This document shows positions 22,269-37,100 of a DNA stretch of 64,000 nucleotides, piece after piece. Source of the DNA: Pieris napi (Eukaryota; Arthropoda; Insecta; Lepidoptera; Pieridae); NCBI RefSeq assembly GCF_905475465.1, contig NC_062242.1, positions 5,607,501-5,671,500 on the forward strand, written 5' to 3'. Position numbers and translations under genes: made by a program. The notes under the pieces were generated by a model. It was given only the letters and a program-made list of their open reading frames with translations. It was not told the origin of the DNA and did no database searches. How positions within the stretch are numbered: position 1 is the stretch's first letter; every line of letters begins with the position of its first letter.

Positions 22269-23153
22269 ACTACATTCAATAATGACCAAATCAAACATAC
22301 ATTCCTGAAAATAAAATCAGTAAACTTCGGAATTTTGTAAGTAATTGGTTAACCCGTGCCATTTTACTTTCACGCTACCCGTCAGAAGTATGTGGGGTCA
22401 CGGAGGGTCCACTCAATGAAATGTGGTTTAAGGTAAGCTCTTAATTAAGTTAAAATAGAACATATTAAAACACAAATACACACTGCATGTATAGAGTTCA
22501 ATTAAGTAATATAATGGTAGATGGTCTGAGGCAAAATAATGAATTTTTAATAAGCTTTTGTAGCTGGGTTTTAAAGGAATTTACTTTCAACTCATTTCAC
22601 AAGTTTAGTGTATTAAAGATATTTACAACGTCATATGTTAAATTATGAAACAAAAACAATAGGCAACTAATTCACTTAATTTATGGTAAAGTGACATTTA
22701 TTTTGTATAGTATAGTAAATGTTATGATTTTTTGTCCTTCGTCTAGTTTTTCCAAAAAAAAAACTATTTCAATACCAATTAATACAGATTGAGGAGACTA
22801 AATTTAGATGATATCGGAAATTAGACATTTTGCGTCAGAAACCTAAAAAATAGTATCTTGTACAAAATTTGCCTAGGTTTTTTTACTTTTATATTATCAT
22901 GATTCAAAAGGGACATCGTTTTCTTAGTTTATCGTCATGAAAACCAGAGATTTTTAATCGAACTCGCTTTCAGAAAATTTGCGTGAGACGAGATTTCTAA
23001 ACATCCGCTCATAGAAGTTCATGTACACTAGAAGATAAATGATGTTTACGTTGCTACAAACGTTACAAATTAGTAATATAGCCCCTCTTAAACATGATGT
23101 AATCAAAGAAATATGCAATTCATGTATTTTATACGCTTTATATTAGCTTCACC
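22269..23153. other. AT-rich non-coding stretch
   Basis: Nothing supported. Confidence 0.5.
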
Positions 23154-23440
23154 TGTATGTATGTATGCATGTATGTATGTATGTATATAACCGACTCCTT
23201 CGGACTCGATTTTGACCCACTTTAAACGGACAGATTTTATTCAAATTTTGCGCACCTGTCAAAGATCGATGACAATGCAATAATACGAAAAAAAATATAA
23301 AAAAAATTTAACTAAAAAATAAATAATAGTTTAAAAAAACTAAATGACACGCTTTTAAAGCACATCAAACTAAAAAGTGAAAAATAATTCCCAATTTAGG
23401 CGGAAAATGGTAATAAACAAAAAATACTGGTATTATTGTG
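23154..23440. repeat. (TGTA)n microsatellite fused to a dispersed repeat
   Basis: A (TGTA)-type run at about 23154-23187 (one TGCA variant) is followed directly by TAACCGACTCCTTCGGACTC, a GATTTTGACCCACTTTAAACG segment and A-rich sequence. The same microsatellite plus CCGACTCCTTCGGACTCG arrangement is, to my knowledge, common in Lepidoptera and is described as microsatellite-associated interspersed repeats. Its right edge is uncertain. Confidence 0.55.
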
Positions 23441-26400
23441 AAAAAGCGTGGGGCGCTCTGTGCCATATTTTTCGTGTATAGAGTACTATCTTTACTACTA
23501 TAGTAATATTACAAATAATATATATGACGGAGAAGTACAATAGATTAGAGACGAGGACATAGCAGCACCTGAATAATGGCGCAGGAAGGTCAAGGATTAC
23601 ACTGGAGAAAGGAAGGTAGAAAGTCAAATGTGAATAACTAACGAATAACAATATGAATATTGTCGTCTAAGGACAGGAAGGTAGAGACCGGAACTGATTG
23701 TTGACAAAGCAGCAAACGAGACCCGGAATAATGACTAGAAAGTACGACCTGAATTTTAACAAAAGCAGAACGAGCGGATAAATTATAATTGAAAGTAGCA
23801 AAAATATTTTTCTATTGTTTCACACAATCTACTCGTATTACACAAATAAATCGATTACGGCGGAATGGCTTCATTCTAGAACGAGCTAAACTAAAATTAC
23901 AGCCGACAGAAACCAGTGGATTGTCTTAGACTTTACTCAGTTCCTGTACGAAAGACATTTACTGAATCCACTACACTGAGCTCTCTGACATTCAATTTAA
24001 CTTACTGTTAAACTTGCTGAGATTTGGAATAGAACGTGGAACGAATTTCGTCAAACAATATTTGGTTGAATCAACATTACATAATTGTTATAGATCTCGT
24101 CTAGTCTATTTTGCTTGCGCTCGGTTTGTTTGCTCTGTAATGTAGATTGATATTAAATGGATCAAGCGAATTTAATCGATTAAAAACCAATGAGTTATTT
24201 ATGGAAATCTATAGCAATTTTATATTTTATACGTTCAGTATTAGTTTGAAAATACTAGAAGAAACATTTAAAAGTTCCGAGGTAAGAGCTTTTGATCCAA
24301 CTGCTAAACCCTGAAATATATAGGTCATTATTACGACCCCGTAATAAAAGAGATGTACAATAGTATTATAGTATTTGAAGACACGTTTCGCATACATCGA
24401 ACTCATTACTACGAGTACAATAATAAAAGAAAAAGGGAAATCTTTAATAACTAAACAGATTTAGTAACAATACGAGGGAATTCCGCCAGATTAAATTATC
24501 TTAATTTTCTTTTGTCTCACACAAATCCTAACTTTGAAGATGTTTCGTCGAATTTGCGGTATACGGAATGACGGTTGAGCACGTTTGTGGCGGCTTTTCG
24601 TAGGGCCGTTACGGGCCATAAATTTTATTTTATGTACACTCTAGCGATCGAAAAGCTTGAAAATTGTGGGCTTGGTACGCGATCAAATTTATAAATTGTT
24701 TGACGAAGTGTAACTTTTAAGATTTATTCGATGGACGTTAAGTATGTATGTCGGACATATTACATTTTAACTTACGTACAAAAATTAATGCCGCACGTAC
24801 TGGTGGATGAGTCTTTGGAATACCTAACTTAGTAGACAGATTCGTCAATTAAATGATCGCTAATGGTATATAATAATTCTGATTGTGTTAACATCTAAAT
24901 AATGTAACACCACAGCTACGAAATTTATTGCTCGATTAGTCTGGGGTTTTGAACATATAATAGCATTCAATCTAAAGAGTGGTTATGTATGGCTTAATCG
25001 CACTTTAGTACTAACATCTATATTATACCTTTATTCAAACGTACTTGCTGGTTAAATTTTCTTGAAAGTATACCTGAAAAGACGCGTCTAACAAGTGGGA
25101 ACATTAATAAATTACGAAAACCCATCATTTCAGGCACTTACATTTGAAAAATTACCCCCATTTTTCCAAATTTTCTGAAACTGGCGACAGCAGGTGTGAA
25201 CGTCAGATTATTTTAAAAGAATCATTTTTCTCTAACAAGTTCCAATCATATATTACGTCTTTGATGTTTTTATACTTACGAAACTTAAAGCGTATGAGAC
25301 CCCAGCTGACTTATCCGATAATGCGATGCAATATATAGTTCATTGTGTGCATACTAAAAGATGGAATCGTATTATACTAATACGTATATTCTACTCTCAA
25401 TAGGAAGGTGGTATAAAATTACGTTGTGCCGTTGTGCCGTGTGTTCGCTCTTCAAGATGTGTGTCATAAGCGGTGTTATATCACGGCACGTTCTTCAAAT
25501 TTATTAATTACCGAAATAATTATTCTTACATTTCTTACCCGGCAAAAGATGACCAAAGACAAAATATACACCAAATTTAATCGTATTATCAACACGTTTT
25601 GCAAAATATGTTAGAGAGCATATATTATGAATTCAGGTGATACCTCTGACAAAGTAGGGCACTTGTTCAACAGGTTTTAGTATACGATGACGGGGCTAAT
25701 ATTACCACGATATAAAATCCCCTAGCGGCTTGATTTATTGTCTGAATATCCTTGATATACTTTGGAAGTTTTGCTGAAGCCATCGCTAATGCCAAAAATC
25801 TTATAAGCTTAAAAGCTTTAGTTAAAATTCAACGTTTATAGTCAATATGATTATTAAAAAAATAATGGAAATATATTTAATAATAAGGTCATAATTCCAT
25901 AAAGCCTTAATGGGGCATGGTGGGTTTTGTATCTGTGTCTGCTCTACTGGTCCTTTTACCTTATAATCAGCCTCTTGTACCTTCTAATCTGAATGACGTA
26001 TATTCTTGTTTTAAAGGACCCAGGACCTCGAGCATATTAAATATACCAAATATAAAGAAATAAAAAAAATTGGGTGTAAAACTCCAATGATCAATAAAGA
26101 TTAATTAACGCCCTTACAAGTAATATATTCGTACAAATAAACTTATAGCGTTCTCAAAATAATCACAAACAAGTGCATAAGCTTTGATATCCGGAAGAAG
26201 GCGAGAAATACGAAAGCGAAAGGATTACTGTATCTTATCTCAGCGCCAGTTGACTCACTTTGAGAACCCCACTGGGAAACACTTGGAGAGCTCAAGACAA
26301 ATGGAATCCTCTTCGCGATATTCGCAAGTGGTAATTGTAAAATAACACTCATTTGTTTTCAACGACGCCTGTAAACTTTCAAATCCACTTTCAATTACCT

Positions 26401-27758
26401 AACTCCACGAGATATGAGAGCTCACTATATCTATATAATCCAAATGAATTGTAATTATTATAGATACAGTGATATATCAATAATAATTACAATTCATTCA
26501 TTACATTCAAATTCTCTTTACAATATTAATTAACATCGCTAAAGGCAGTCTAGCTAGTTAGTTAATTAGTATTCAAATTACACTATTTAAACAAAGCTTA
26601 TCGACTTTTTGTTTGTGTTTCATATATTGATAAATGTTGATATTGAAATCTATATGTAGATAAGATGTAACTTTTGTTCTTTGTTAAACAAATTTAACAC
26701 TTTTTACTATTAATAGTAATTCTGATTTCACGACTTGTTACCAAATTTTACATATAAACTCTTTGATTTAAAGGTGCTTCTCGCATAAAGGTACTATCAT
26801 ATAAACAGCAAACAATATCGAGTCTGTTAAAATTGTTGAATGTACCGAAAATAACCAACTTGACAACATTTATTTGATAACGTGTCCTTTCAATAAAATA
26901 TAAATTAAAATAGGAATCGGATTGCTTTGTTATACCCGAGCGTTCAATGAATAAAAGCTGTTGTAAACGGAGGCCGCATGTCAGGATTTAATTGAAACCG
27001 ACGCAATCCGAGTTGGGTCGACATGATGTGTCATACGCGACGCAGTAATTACCACAATAGCGTACACCACTGTACTGACGTCGAGTGGTCATCGTGGATA
27101 CGAGCCCTAGAGCCTCGTGCAATTAACCCGCTATCGAATTTGATAAGCATCAACTTTGGTCATTCAGTTTTAATGGATTGTGCGAGTTATACACACATGT
27201 ATGTGCTAGAAATTTTTGTTTTCATTATAATGGATCTTGAGTTTTCTTGAACGTTCAATACGTTTATAAGATAATGCTATACGATTTATTAAAGTTCATC
27301 AGAAAGTTCTCGATACATCAGAGACATTGTAAAACTTTAGCCGACGGTCGAGTAAGCTCAGCACGAAATTGCCAATCCTCTTTCACAATGGACCGTAAAA
27401 TGGTTTTCCGTTTTTGTCCGACCGAGCGAAGCGGTCGTTGATTCACCGGACACGTAGCGCGGCGGGCTATCACTAGTTGGGTAAATTTGTGAAAATAACT
27501 CTTTTATAGCCTCGCACCTGGGTGCCATTTTGTTTTTAATGGGATCCATCAAAATCATATCAAGCATGTTCTGCTTACAATACCATTATTTGGTTTTTAA
27601 AAGGTAGTTTTAATGTCCGTATAAAGACGCGTGACGCCTGCATAATTTTTTTTCATATACTCCTAGTAAATTTATGAAAAAGTAACCAGTTTGTACATAA
27701 ATTATAAACACAATAATGGCATTACGATGAAAATAGCTAAGACAAAGACTTATATAAT
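23441..27758. other. Long AT-rich stretch with no supported gene
   Basis: I see no exon set, element or RNA gene. A GC-richer patch at 24540-24640 (CGTAGGGCCGTTACGGGCC) and another at 27060-27130 stand out but match nothing known. A minus-strand frame of 70 codons at 27358-27567 is open but not recognised. The 18-bp hairpin at 26443 is listed separately. Confidence 0.5.
26443..26498. repeat. 18-bp perfect inverted repeat
   Basis: AATGAATTGTAATTATTA at 26443-26460 and its reverse complement at 26481-26498 flank a 20-base loop. It is AT-rich, so partly expected by chance, but 18 bp without mismatch is notable. Confidence 0.8.
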
Positions 27759-27885
27759 AAACTAGCTGGCCTGGCGAACATCGTACCGCCTAACAGTCGA
27801 TTCTTTTTTTTTAAATTCTTATTCTGCTATTCGGGACACTGGTCTAACTAGTAAGATAAAAAAAGGGGTTTCATTTTTTTATATA
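27759..27885 (-). mobile_element. Dispersed repeat end fragment (AACTAGCTGGCCTGGCGAAC type)
   Basis: AACTAGCTGGCCTGGCGAAC followed by ATCGTACCGCC is the reversed end of a repeat superfamily that I recognise from lepidopteran introns. The opposite-orientation counterpart, ending CGGCAACGCTTGGCCGAGTC, closes the repeat at 54070-54590. Class not certain. Confidence 0.45.
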
Positions 27886-30529
27886 TAGATAACCAAAAAT
27901 AATAGTGCACAAATAATTATTGTTAGACTACAAATACTTACGTCCATTTATTTGTATGACACGTTGTCTTTTTAAGTCGTTCAAAGAGAGGCTCTTAAAA
28001 TCAATAATAAAAATAATTTAAGTAAGTAATCATCTGATTATGTCATGGTCGTAAGAATAAGTACAGCATAGTAAATTGGAATAACAATATTCCTCAGATG
28101 CGATATACCTGATACTAGCAGTATTCTTCGCTTGTCCGTGGCATAAGAAAACCACAATACAAAGATAAGGTATTGTTAGTACTTGAGCGAGATAAAACAG
28201 GTTACATAAGCGAGTTGAAACCTCTGTCGTTGACAGCTACATGCAATATCTCGGTTCCGCCCGACCAATATCTCTGTTGGCCTTTAAAAATAACGCAACC
28301 AGCGAAAAATACAGTAATGGGACCACTACTTTTATTATTCACTTGTGTCATTCGACGGAGACTTTATTGTGAATATTTTTTATTAAACTTTCTCCAAGCC
28401 CGCATTTTATTACTATATTTTATGCTGCTATGAAACGTCTTTTATAATAAGCGAGATGAAACTACCATGATGCATTTTGTAATTTCATTTTTCGTACTTA
28501 AATACTAATTTTAAAGTTACGGCGACATATTTTTGGTGTTGTATTTTGTTCAATAATTTACGTTTAAATAACTTACTTAGCAAATATACAAAAAAACTTT
28601 TCATTGTGAATTGATTACACGATTGCAGGTTAGGTAAGTTAGTGTTTTAATTAAAATATTCTAATTCAAAATTACTTAATGTAAAGGTGCGTATTGCGTA
28701 TTTGCGAGGTAAGGATCATCACCGCTACCTTTTGTCGGAGTCATTGTAATTACGGCATAAGAGAAATGCATATTGACGTCAATACAAAGAATACGAAATG
28801 TGTAATGGCTATTAATTTATTTTAGCATAGAAGTATTAGAGTGTTTTCAAAACAGAAGCGACCGCTTTCGACCCATTACATTTTCAGTGAAAGGGTGGTC
28901 AATATTGACGTCACGCGCCGCACGACTCCGGTGACTGGCAATAAAGACCCCAGTTTGTAGATTGTTGCTTTTATATATTGCATTTTTCTGCTCTTTAAAA
29001 CCCGAAAGTTATGACTTGACGCTCCAGATTTAATAGCCTAAACCATTCAAATAATAATGGCCAAACAGATTTTATGTATCAACATTAGGCATTTCACCCT
29101 GTAGTAAATAAATTGTATTAATGTTGTAATTAACAACATTGCACACATATTGTATCAATATTGAATAATAAAAAGAATGTACTGGACCGTGATCACATAA
29201 ACACGAAAAACATATCGCAATATGCAAAATATTAGACGGTTAACACCAAGGCATAAAACAAACTATGCGACATCTTATAAAATTAACACAAATATTGTTT
29301 AAAAATCTTCAATATAAATTTTTCTTATCCACGCGCTATACTCGTAAATTTACTTTTAACTTATTAACTATTTCTTTATTTACCTCGTACAGACACCGAT
29401 GAAAACAAACAAGTAATATTAAAAATGTATATTCTAATTGAACTTGAACTTGAAATTGACTTTCAAATTCAGCTACGCTTTTGTCATCGTTCGCTAATTT
29501 ACAATTCCCTTGTAACAAAGAATTAAGGTATTGCAAAGTTAAATACTACCTTTGAAATTATTTTGTTGTTCTGCTTAGATATTTATTATTCAGTCTTGTA
29601 CTTAAATGTATTTACTTAAATGTAGGTTATTCAAAAGAAAATAATATACGAAGAATGAAGATACTTATTTTTTTATATTCTTAATCACATTTAAAGTAAG
29701 TAAACAAGCTCTTCATAATACCAGATTTTGCGGCCATCCCATATCACTCAAGTAATCATGACTGGTTTCGTGTTCTGTGCCATGAAGTGTATTTACCCTC
29801 AAGTAAGAAAATATGAAAAATAGCACAATAATGTATGATATTTCTCTAATACTGTAGTAGAGAAATATCAACCTGGTACGGTACATTTGCTACCTCTTAT
29901 TAGGTTTGGAATTATGGGTATTCCTAATAATACTCTAAAATATATACGACTTAACTATTTTCAGCTTAGGGCTACTGCGTATTAACTAATCAGGCCGTAG
30001 GACGTTCTAGATCATTATCGTTCAGAATTACGATAAGTTCAAATTCTTAAATCAAACTATAAACGATAAAGGTACCCTTATCCGAATCCTAAGTATATGG
30101 AAAGGATAATAAAGGTGATCGTATAGCTATTTACTTGCGCAGATCTGATTCGGTTAGGAAAAGATCGCGGAACGGAAACATTTTGAAGTATCCACGAACA
30201 TTGGGTTGTGGATATTCGGGTCACGTGCGGGTAACAACGGAACGACGCTAAAGCCCCGGGGTTTGTTGTGATATCGACACTGTTTTTTCAATACCTGACC
30301 TCAGTCGTTGTTTTAGACTCCAGGCGTTTTTTAGCGATCAAAACTATAGCTGGAGTATATGCAGTGAAACATAAAACTCACCTACAATACCAACACAATT
30401 GCACAAAAAGTTATATCCTGTATTTAGACAGCCTCCCAATATACTGGCAGATATGATACACAAAAAAGTACAATCAAATGCCGTAAAAATACTGGTAGCT
30501 ACCCAATAGATCATGAAGCAGTGACATAT
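27886..30529. other. AT-rich non-coding stretch
   Basis: Nothing supported apart from a 13-bp perfect hairpin at 29836-29870 (TGATATTTCTCTA and its reverse complement, 9-base loop). The word groups at 28900-28960 and 29720-29790 are of balanced composition but are not recognised. Confidence 0.5.
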
Positions 30530-30625
30530 TTTATGCCTCTATTTCATTAATTTTGTTTAGGGCAAGTAGGTGATCAGCCTATATGTGTTGCTCGCGATGT
30601 TTTCCTTTACCGTACGAGGACGTTT
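30530..30625 (-). mobile_element. SINE fragment, reverse orientation
   Basis: GGGCAAGTAGGTGATCAGCC and TCGCGATGTTTTCCTTTACCG are the reverse of the SINE body (GGCTGATCACCTACTTGCC and GGAAAACATCGTGAG) seen at 12690. Head and tail are missing. Confidence 0.6.
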
Positions 30626-30782
30626 TCATTTTATTAATTGTTGATAAATCTATTCGAACAATCGGAATTCAAACGGTTGAGGATCACAGATGGAAACACT
30701 TTGTTAACATTACTCTTACATAACTTAAAAGGCTAAATAATGACTAATCACAATTTTGTAGAAAAAACTAGTAGGTATGTAG

Positions 30783-31045
30783 TGCTGCTGCTATAACAAC
30801 ACTGAACAAGCATCGCTGCACATGCTGCTGCAATGTCCAAGTACGAACTATAGCAGGAAACAACCGTCAGACAAAAGCTGCATTTCTCCAGTTAATGACA
30901 CACCCCGAACACAGAATGTACCTGAAGAATCTATGCGAACGGATAGTTCAGAAACCTCAAGTTAGAAATAAAAATGAAATAGTTTTGCAGCCTGCGACAC
31001 CAAGTGGTTCAGTATCCCATGAAATATATTCCCAGCATATTAAAG
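30783..31045 (+). pseudogene. Probable LINE RNase-H/C-terminal relic
   Basis: One frame reads CYNNTEQASLHMLLQCP, resembling the Cys/His knuckle near the end of several LINE polyproteins (C...E...H.L..CP). A second frame then reads AAFLQLMTHPEHRMYLKNLC, resembling the terminal helices after it. One frameshift must lie between them, near 30840-30860. The identification rests on short motifs. Confidence 0.35.
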
Positions 31046-33892
31046 TACATACATGTCTATAACAAGGTCTCTTCCGTGTTAGGGAAGAGGTATAAGTAAA
31101 TTAATAATAAAAAATAAAAAGGAGTTATTCAGTTTAGTATAAGAAGGGATTTGTTTAATGTGTATGTTCTTAATGAACACACTATATTAAAAAAAAAACA
31201 TATGGGGTGGTTATTGCTTTAAATAAAATAAGAATAAACCAAGGTAAGAACTAAATGTAGCATTCACACATCACTTACAGACAGTTGGAGGACTGAAACC
31301 CCCGATGGGACCACAAACAATGTAACTTTAGTAGGCATTTCCCTTTGCTCTACCCAAATAAAATCTTATTGTTCTTCCGTACCTTCAATATAGACAATTT
31401 AAACTTAGACTACAAAGTATTGATTAACATAAATCCCAAGCGATCCTCAGCGAAACAATAATTAATTTAGGTGTGTGGACAAAGCTGCGTTCGTGGAAAG
31501 TAATCGTAAAGTGTATCATAAAAAGGAATTAGCCAAATGGACTTATTACAAAAATTACACTCCCGCAGTCATTTTCGAAACTCTCGTTAGATAACAGTAT
31601 CATTTAAAACCAATGTTTGTCTGTACAATTATAAATGACCTATATTGCTTCGACTTCCGGCACCATCACTTTAATACGGCACTAGGTTTTTCGACATTTA
31701 TTTTAAATCATCTATACACTATAACAAAGCCGTACATTAATAATTAGTCGTAATTTCTCATTTGTATCTGAGATTCCTTTCACTTACGTACCCACCTGAA
31801 CCGTTCAGAAATAACGGCATAGTGTTTAACGTTATTTTCTGATATAGTAACAGCCTTCTAAGCGTTATTCACGTTGGTTCATTTCACAGGTGTTTATTTT
31901 CCATGGGCTTGTAATTATTATTATTTATAATAAATTTTAAATTACAACTTAATAAATTATACTTGCATATGATTCACATATATCTTCCATCCTTAAAGTA
32001 ATTCATATGAAATGATTATGTTAAAATTCAGTAATTTTACTTATCATTTAATCTTAAACAGTTAAACCACAATTATTAAATATAATACACACACAGAGTA
32101 GACACGTTTGCCATAATAGAAAAATATAGTTTTACGTGATCTGCTTCGATATTGCTACATTCTATGTTCAAGGCTTTGTATAAGTTATACATATACTTTT
32201 AACGCGTTTCTCTTATTAATAAAATTCCTCATAGATTAAAAGAAATATAAAATAACTTTAAGTATTAAAATGAGAATGACAAACGTTGATATTAATTATC
32301 AACATTCTCTGTTGTAAATATGAAATAGTATTTATTTTCCTTGGTTTGAATTTCTATATGTAGTTATGAATGACTATTAATCTTTAAAATCAACAAAATG
32401 TAAAAAATAATGTTGCCTTTTTTATATCCTCTAAAATAATATCTATTATACCAAAAGTTAAAATGCAAATGTCCAATAATATCGTTATAAGTATAAATTA
32501 TTTAAAGGTAATTTTTCATATTTGAATCCATTTGGCATTCAATTAGATAAATGAACATCCGAGTCCAATCTCCAAGAAAAGCTAAATTTTCTTTTAAAGT
32601 GCTGATTTCGGATGCGATGAAATGCAAATCCGAAACGCTTGTTAGTCTGTGAAACTTTTGTTTGGATCTCGCTGTGGTTGTTATCAAACATTCTACACTG
32701 AATAAAAATATACCGCTTCGGGGCAAAAAAACTTCACAGTTTGTAAGCAATGTTTGTGTTGCTACCTTTATTGTTACTTATTTATTTTATCCTTTGTTTT
32801 AAAACTTATAATGTAGCCAATGCAACGGGGTGTTTGATGGTTTGACAATGTAACGTTTATCTTTAAATATATCAAATTTATATATATCATGCAATCAAGA
32901 TTTAATCAAATTAAATGTTATTGGTACTAATAATTAAAAAGTTAATTGTGGTAAACTATTAAAAGCCGCTTTATATATTTTTTAAATAAATAAAGTAATA
33001 AGGTAAATCAAAACACTAAAAATATATACCGTAACTGGTTCACCTCAATCAATGCACAACACATGGAACAAATTATCTAAAGTATGATTTATAATATAAT
33101 ATTCATATTCAAAATGTTGCTACGATATTGTTACTACGACACAAGTGCTACGTCGTAGCATATCCTTGTACTTTGAAGTTTGTCGAACAATTGTCATACT
33201 TTGGACGGCCAGTTTCAGATCTCATATCTGAAAATAAGTTGGATTAACTTGAAAATGGTTCGTGTATTTTAGTTAGTAATAGTTTAACGTAGAGTTATAA
33301 CAACAGGTTTATATATAGATAAACACGCAGATTATCTTACTTCGATTGAGTGGTCGAACCAAGCATAAGCTTTTAGCCAATGTAGACTCTTATATCAAAA
33401 TTAAGCGGCTGATGCCAATAAACTAATTTATGACGTAAGCAATACCGACGTCATCATCTTAAATAATTATCGTAATGATACTCTAATACGTCTTTGTCTA
33501 TGGCGTCTGAATAATTATTATATATTTAATAGGTTTTGAAAAAACGGAGCTTTCATAAGAATATTTGAAACTAACAAAGTTGCGAAAGTCAGGTTTGTAC
33601 TAGAAAATCAATTGCAATCTCGATGTAGCAGAAAGAGAATTTCCGAAATTCAAAGTGCTCAATAAGTGTCGTTAAATGAATACGGACGGACGAGGTAAAA
33701 AATTCTCGAAAAAATACTTTCTCGGACCGCATGTAACGTTCACGCCGAACGCAGGTGTTACTAATGTGTCTGACCTGTTTCATGGTGACGAAGGTGCTAA
33801 TAAACGGTACTGAAATTTCCGTGTTGATCGGATATAGATTTTACCCGAAGTAATCGTTTTTTTACTAGAAGGAAAAAAAGTTAACATTGTAT
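31046..33892. other. AT-rich non-coding stretch
   Basis: Nothing supported. An 82-codon minus-strand frame at 32502-32750 is open but matches no family I know. Confidence 0.5.
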
Positions 33893-34150
33893 AGTAATAA
33901 AAAATCCGGTGGCACTACAACCCTATATGGGTCTTGGACTCAGACTGCATCCGTTTATTATACATAGACAAGTGACAAGGTGATCAGCTTTCTTCTGGCA
34001 CATGTCGTCGTTTCTTAAAATGTTTTTTCGCCGTACGAGTACGAGTGTTAGATGAGCACATAGACAGGAAGTTTATTAGTGCACAGCCGGGGATCGAACC
34101 TACGGCCACAGGAATGAGAATGGGACGCAGAAGTCATGGGGCCAATACTA
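33893..34150 (-). mobile_element. tRNA-derived SINE, reverse orientation, near complete
   Basis: On the minus strand it starts GGCCCCATGACTTCTGC. It carries the Pol III B box GGTTCGATCCC and CGGCTGTGCAC (plus-strand 34084-34106), then the CGAAAAAACATTTTAAG and GCTGATCACCTTGTC words. It ends in GGTTGTAGTGCCACCGG and a T-run at about 33900. It is the same family as 12690-12965 but diverged, with a longer head preserved. Confidence 0.8.
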
Positions 34151-37100
34151 CTTTTATAAAATATGTAAAAACTTTTTAGCTGCCTCAAGGCTAAAGGACT
34201 GTTCTGTTCTCATTCTTCTCATCATCACGATACAGGAATTGCTACTTGCTATTACAATTTTTTCTGACAAAATGTTTTTAACCTAATAGAGAAATATCAC
34301 AAATACGAAACACAAATCAATATATATATCTAACTCACGCTATATATTTTTAAGTCTTTACGAAGTTACATTCACCAAGCGAGTAAATCTTAATTGCGTA
34401 CATAGGAAGTGAACATTAGGTAACAGAAATTTCTCTATGAAAGAAATGTAATTATTTATACTAAAACACTATACAATATACTCAAACAAAGACTGCATAT
34501 GCCGAACTTAGAAAATAACAATTGTAACAAGGAATGAAAACATTTAAATATCCATTACTAACGGCTTAGATTGGCTACTATGAGAATAAAAAGAAATGTC
34601 AAATGTGGTGCTCAGCCGAGTAGCATTATTGCAAGACATCTCAATTTAAACTTTCGGCCGCTGCCATTCTACCGTATACCCGTAACTGCAGAATTAATTT
34701 AAATGAAATCATCACAGTTTATTCTAGTGAGATGGTGGGTCGGGCGTTCAAGCGACAAGAAAGAGCCCGACTCATTTACAATTCCAATTAAGGACAATTC
34801 TCATTTACTTTGTCTTGCAGCAGTAACAAATCAGTGTAGCCCTTTCAACTCAAATTATTTGAAACGAATATTTGCAATATTTCAAGGTTTGATTTATAAT
34901 TGAGATGGGATGCATTAATTTTAATTATATTATTTTTATTCAAAATTCCGGGAAGCAGAATATATTTAGAGTGGAATAAGGAATTCGAATTCAGAATTAT
35001 GAATGCTGCCGAAATTGTAATAGTATTTCACTATTACTAAGTAAAAATTTCTTAACGCAAAACTCGAAGACGGCCACTTTTTTTTAAATTTAATCCTTGA
35101 ACTTTTTGAGGAAGGTTTTTATGGAGAGAAAACTTGGAAATATAGAAAAAAAATTGAAAAATTAGTTTTATTTAGTACTTAGGTTTTTATTCCGGAAAAG
35201 TCTCTATGGGTAGCATAGCAAATTTTTCCATATGTTGGTATGTTACTACTAAAAAGGTAGGCTAAGTAATAAAAACATATAAGAGCGAAACGAAGTTCGC
35301 GTGGGCAGCTTACTAATAAAATACTACGTTATGACGTCGTCGAATAAAAATTTATTAAAAATAAATATTTATCCTTTTTAATTACTTTTACTGAAACATA
35401 TTTCAAAGAATAAGCGAGACTGCGAAGTATCAATAATGTTGTGGGCATAATAACATTTAAGTTGTTTAATTAAGTAAATAGGTTGACGGGATAGTTCAAA
35501 ACAAAATTCTTTGAAATATTTCAGTTAAGATGACATAAAATAAATTAAAGAGCATTATTGGACCGTAACTATGAGCTATGTTATATCGCTTCGCCGCACT
35601 TAAGGGTTGGTTCACTTTGAATACTATCTGCTCACTTTGAATGATCCTTTTCCTCAATAAAATCCCAACTTAAGTACCGTACTGTAATAATGATGTTTAC
35701 GAACGGACATCATAGATTCAATAAAGACTCCAGTTTCAGACTGTATAAAAACCCATTTTTTTTTTTTTTCGGCGAGAACTTTAATTTACACATTACACGC
35801 AAGAATCTAAATTGTCATGTTGATATTTTTCACAATAGTTTTTATAAATTTAAAAATATTATTCGCTTCAAAAATGTCATTAAATTTAATATATGTAATA
35901 TGTATACTGTATGTAATAGTTAATATTTAGTAAACCAGAACTGAAGATGCCACTGAAATGGTAGTACAGGTGTTATTATACTTCAGGTTTACAAATGTTG
36001 TTTAGTTTGTAGTAACTTTATGTATTCAATCAATATGTTAAGTATATTTCTGTACAGAAACATATAAAACATACATATGAACAAACATATAAATAAAAAT
36101 AACAAGACTAAATAAAAATAAAATAAACGCAAACATATTTTAAATTTTTATCAGATATATCACTTAAACCATCCAATATTTAAAGTAAAATCCATTTTTA
36201 TTATTCTTTCAGTGATTTCCACTCCGAACTATTTGCTTGTTTGCAAATAAATTTTAGTAAAAATCCCTTTTATGCTAGTTTCACTTTAAGAGCCGTGTCA
36301 AAACTTGTTCTCATAGCATTCCATGTTGATTTATGACTTTTGATATGTCAATTCTCTGTCATCTCATATGATTTATAAGGTCATTTAGATATCCTATACT
36401 CGATTCCGTAAAATCTTATAAGTCGTAAAACAATATCTTGTTATTTTGTTTTAGGTTGTGTCCATATCTTAGTCCTCCTGATTATTCTTTGGAAAATTAT
36501 AAAAGTTAGAAATTTGGCTAAGTTAGATAAAAAAAAGGTTGCGTGTACTTATGTACGCGCGTAAGAAGTTATACTTCTTTTGCATTATTAAATATAGTTT
36601 TTGATTGCATGCAAATAATTACTTACAATTAAATAATCAAAGACTGGAAAAGGAGTCATTATAGTCAATAAAGTTCAGTTTACAATTGAAAAAATAAATA
36701 AATATTTATTATTATTCTCTTACATTAAGTGTAACATAAATTCTATTATTATTCGGAGGCTAGAGCTGTAGCTTTCCACAGAAAGCTAGTTATAAATTAC
36801 AATGTATAGTTATAATGATGCCACCATCTCTACGTCACTACTTTGTTATTAAAATTTGGAAGTTATAAATGGGATTCGATTAAATTGCCCTATAATTGAA
36901 TAACTGCTTATTGTTTCTATATTAGGATACTTGTTATTCAAACAAGGTTTCTGACCTAACTATCTCCACGCGGCGTTAACTAAGAAGGGTTAAAAAAACG
37001 GGCAGGCATGCTAGGAAAATATTATTTGGAAAAAATATAAATTTGTATAAATAATCACAATAACGTTACCAATAAAATTTATGTTATGTTAACTCGTGAA

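Noticed and set aside
27358..27567. 70-codon minus-strand frame as a host gene
   Set aside because: No recognisable domain, splice signals or repeat match; length is within chance for this composition.
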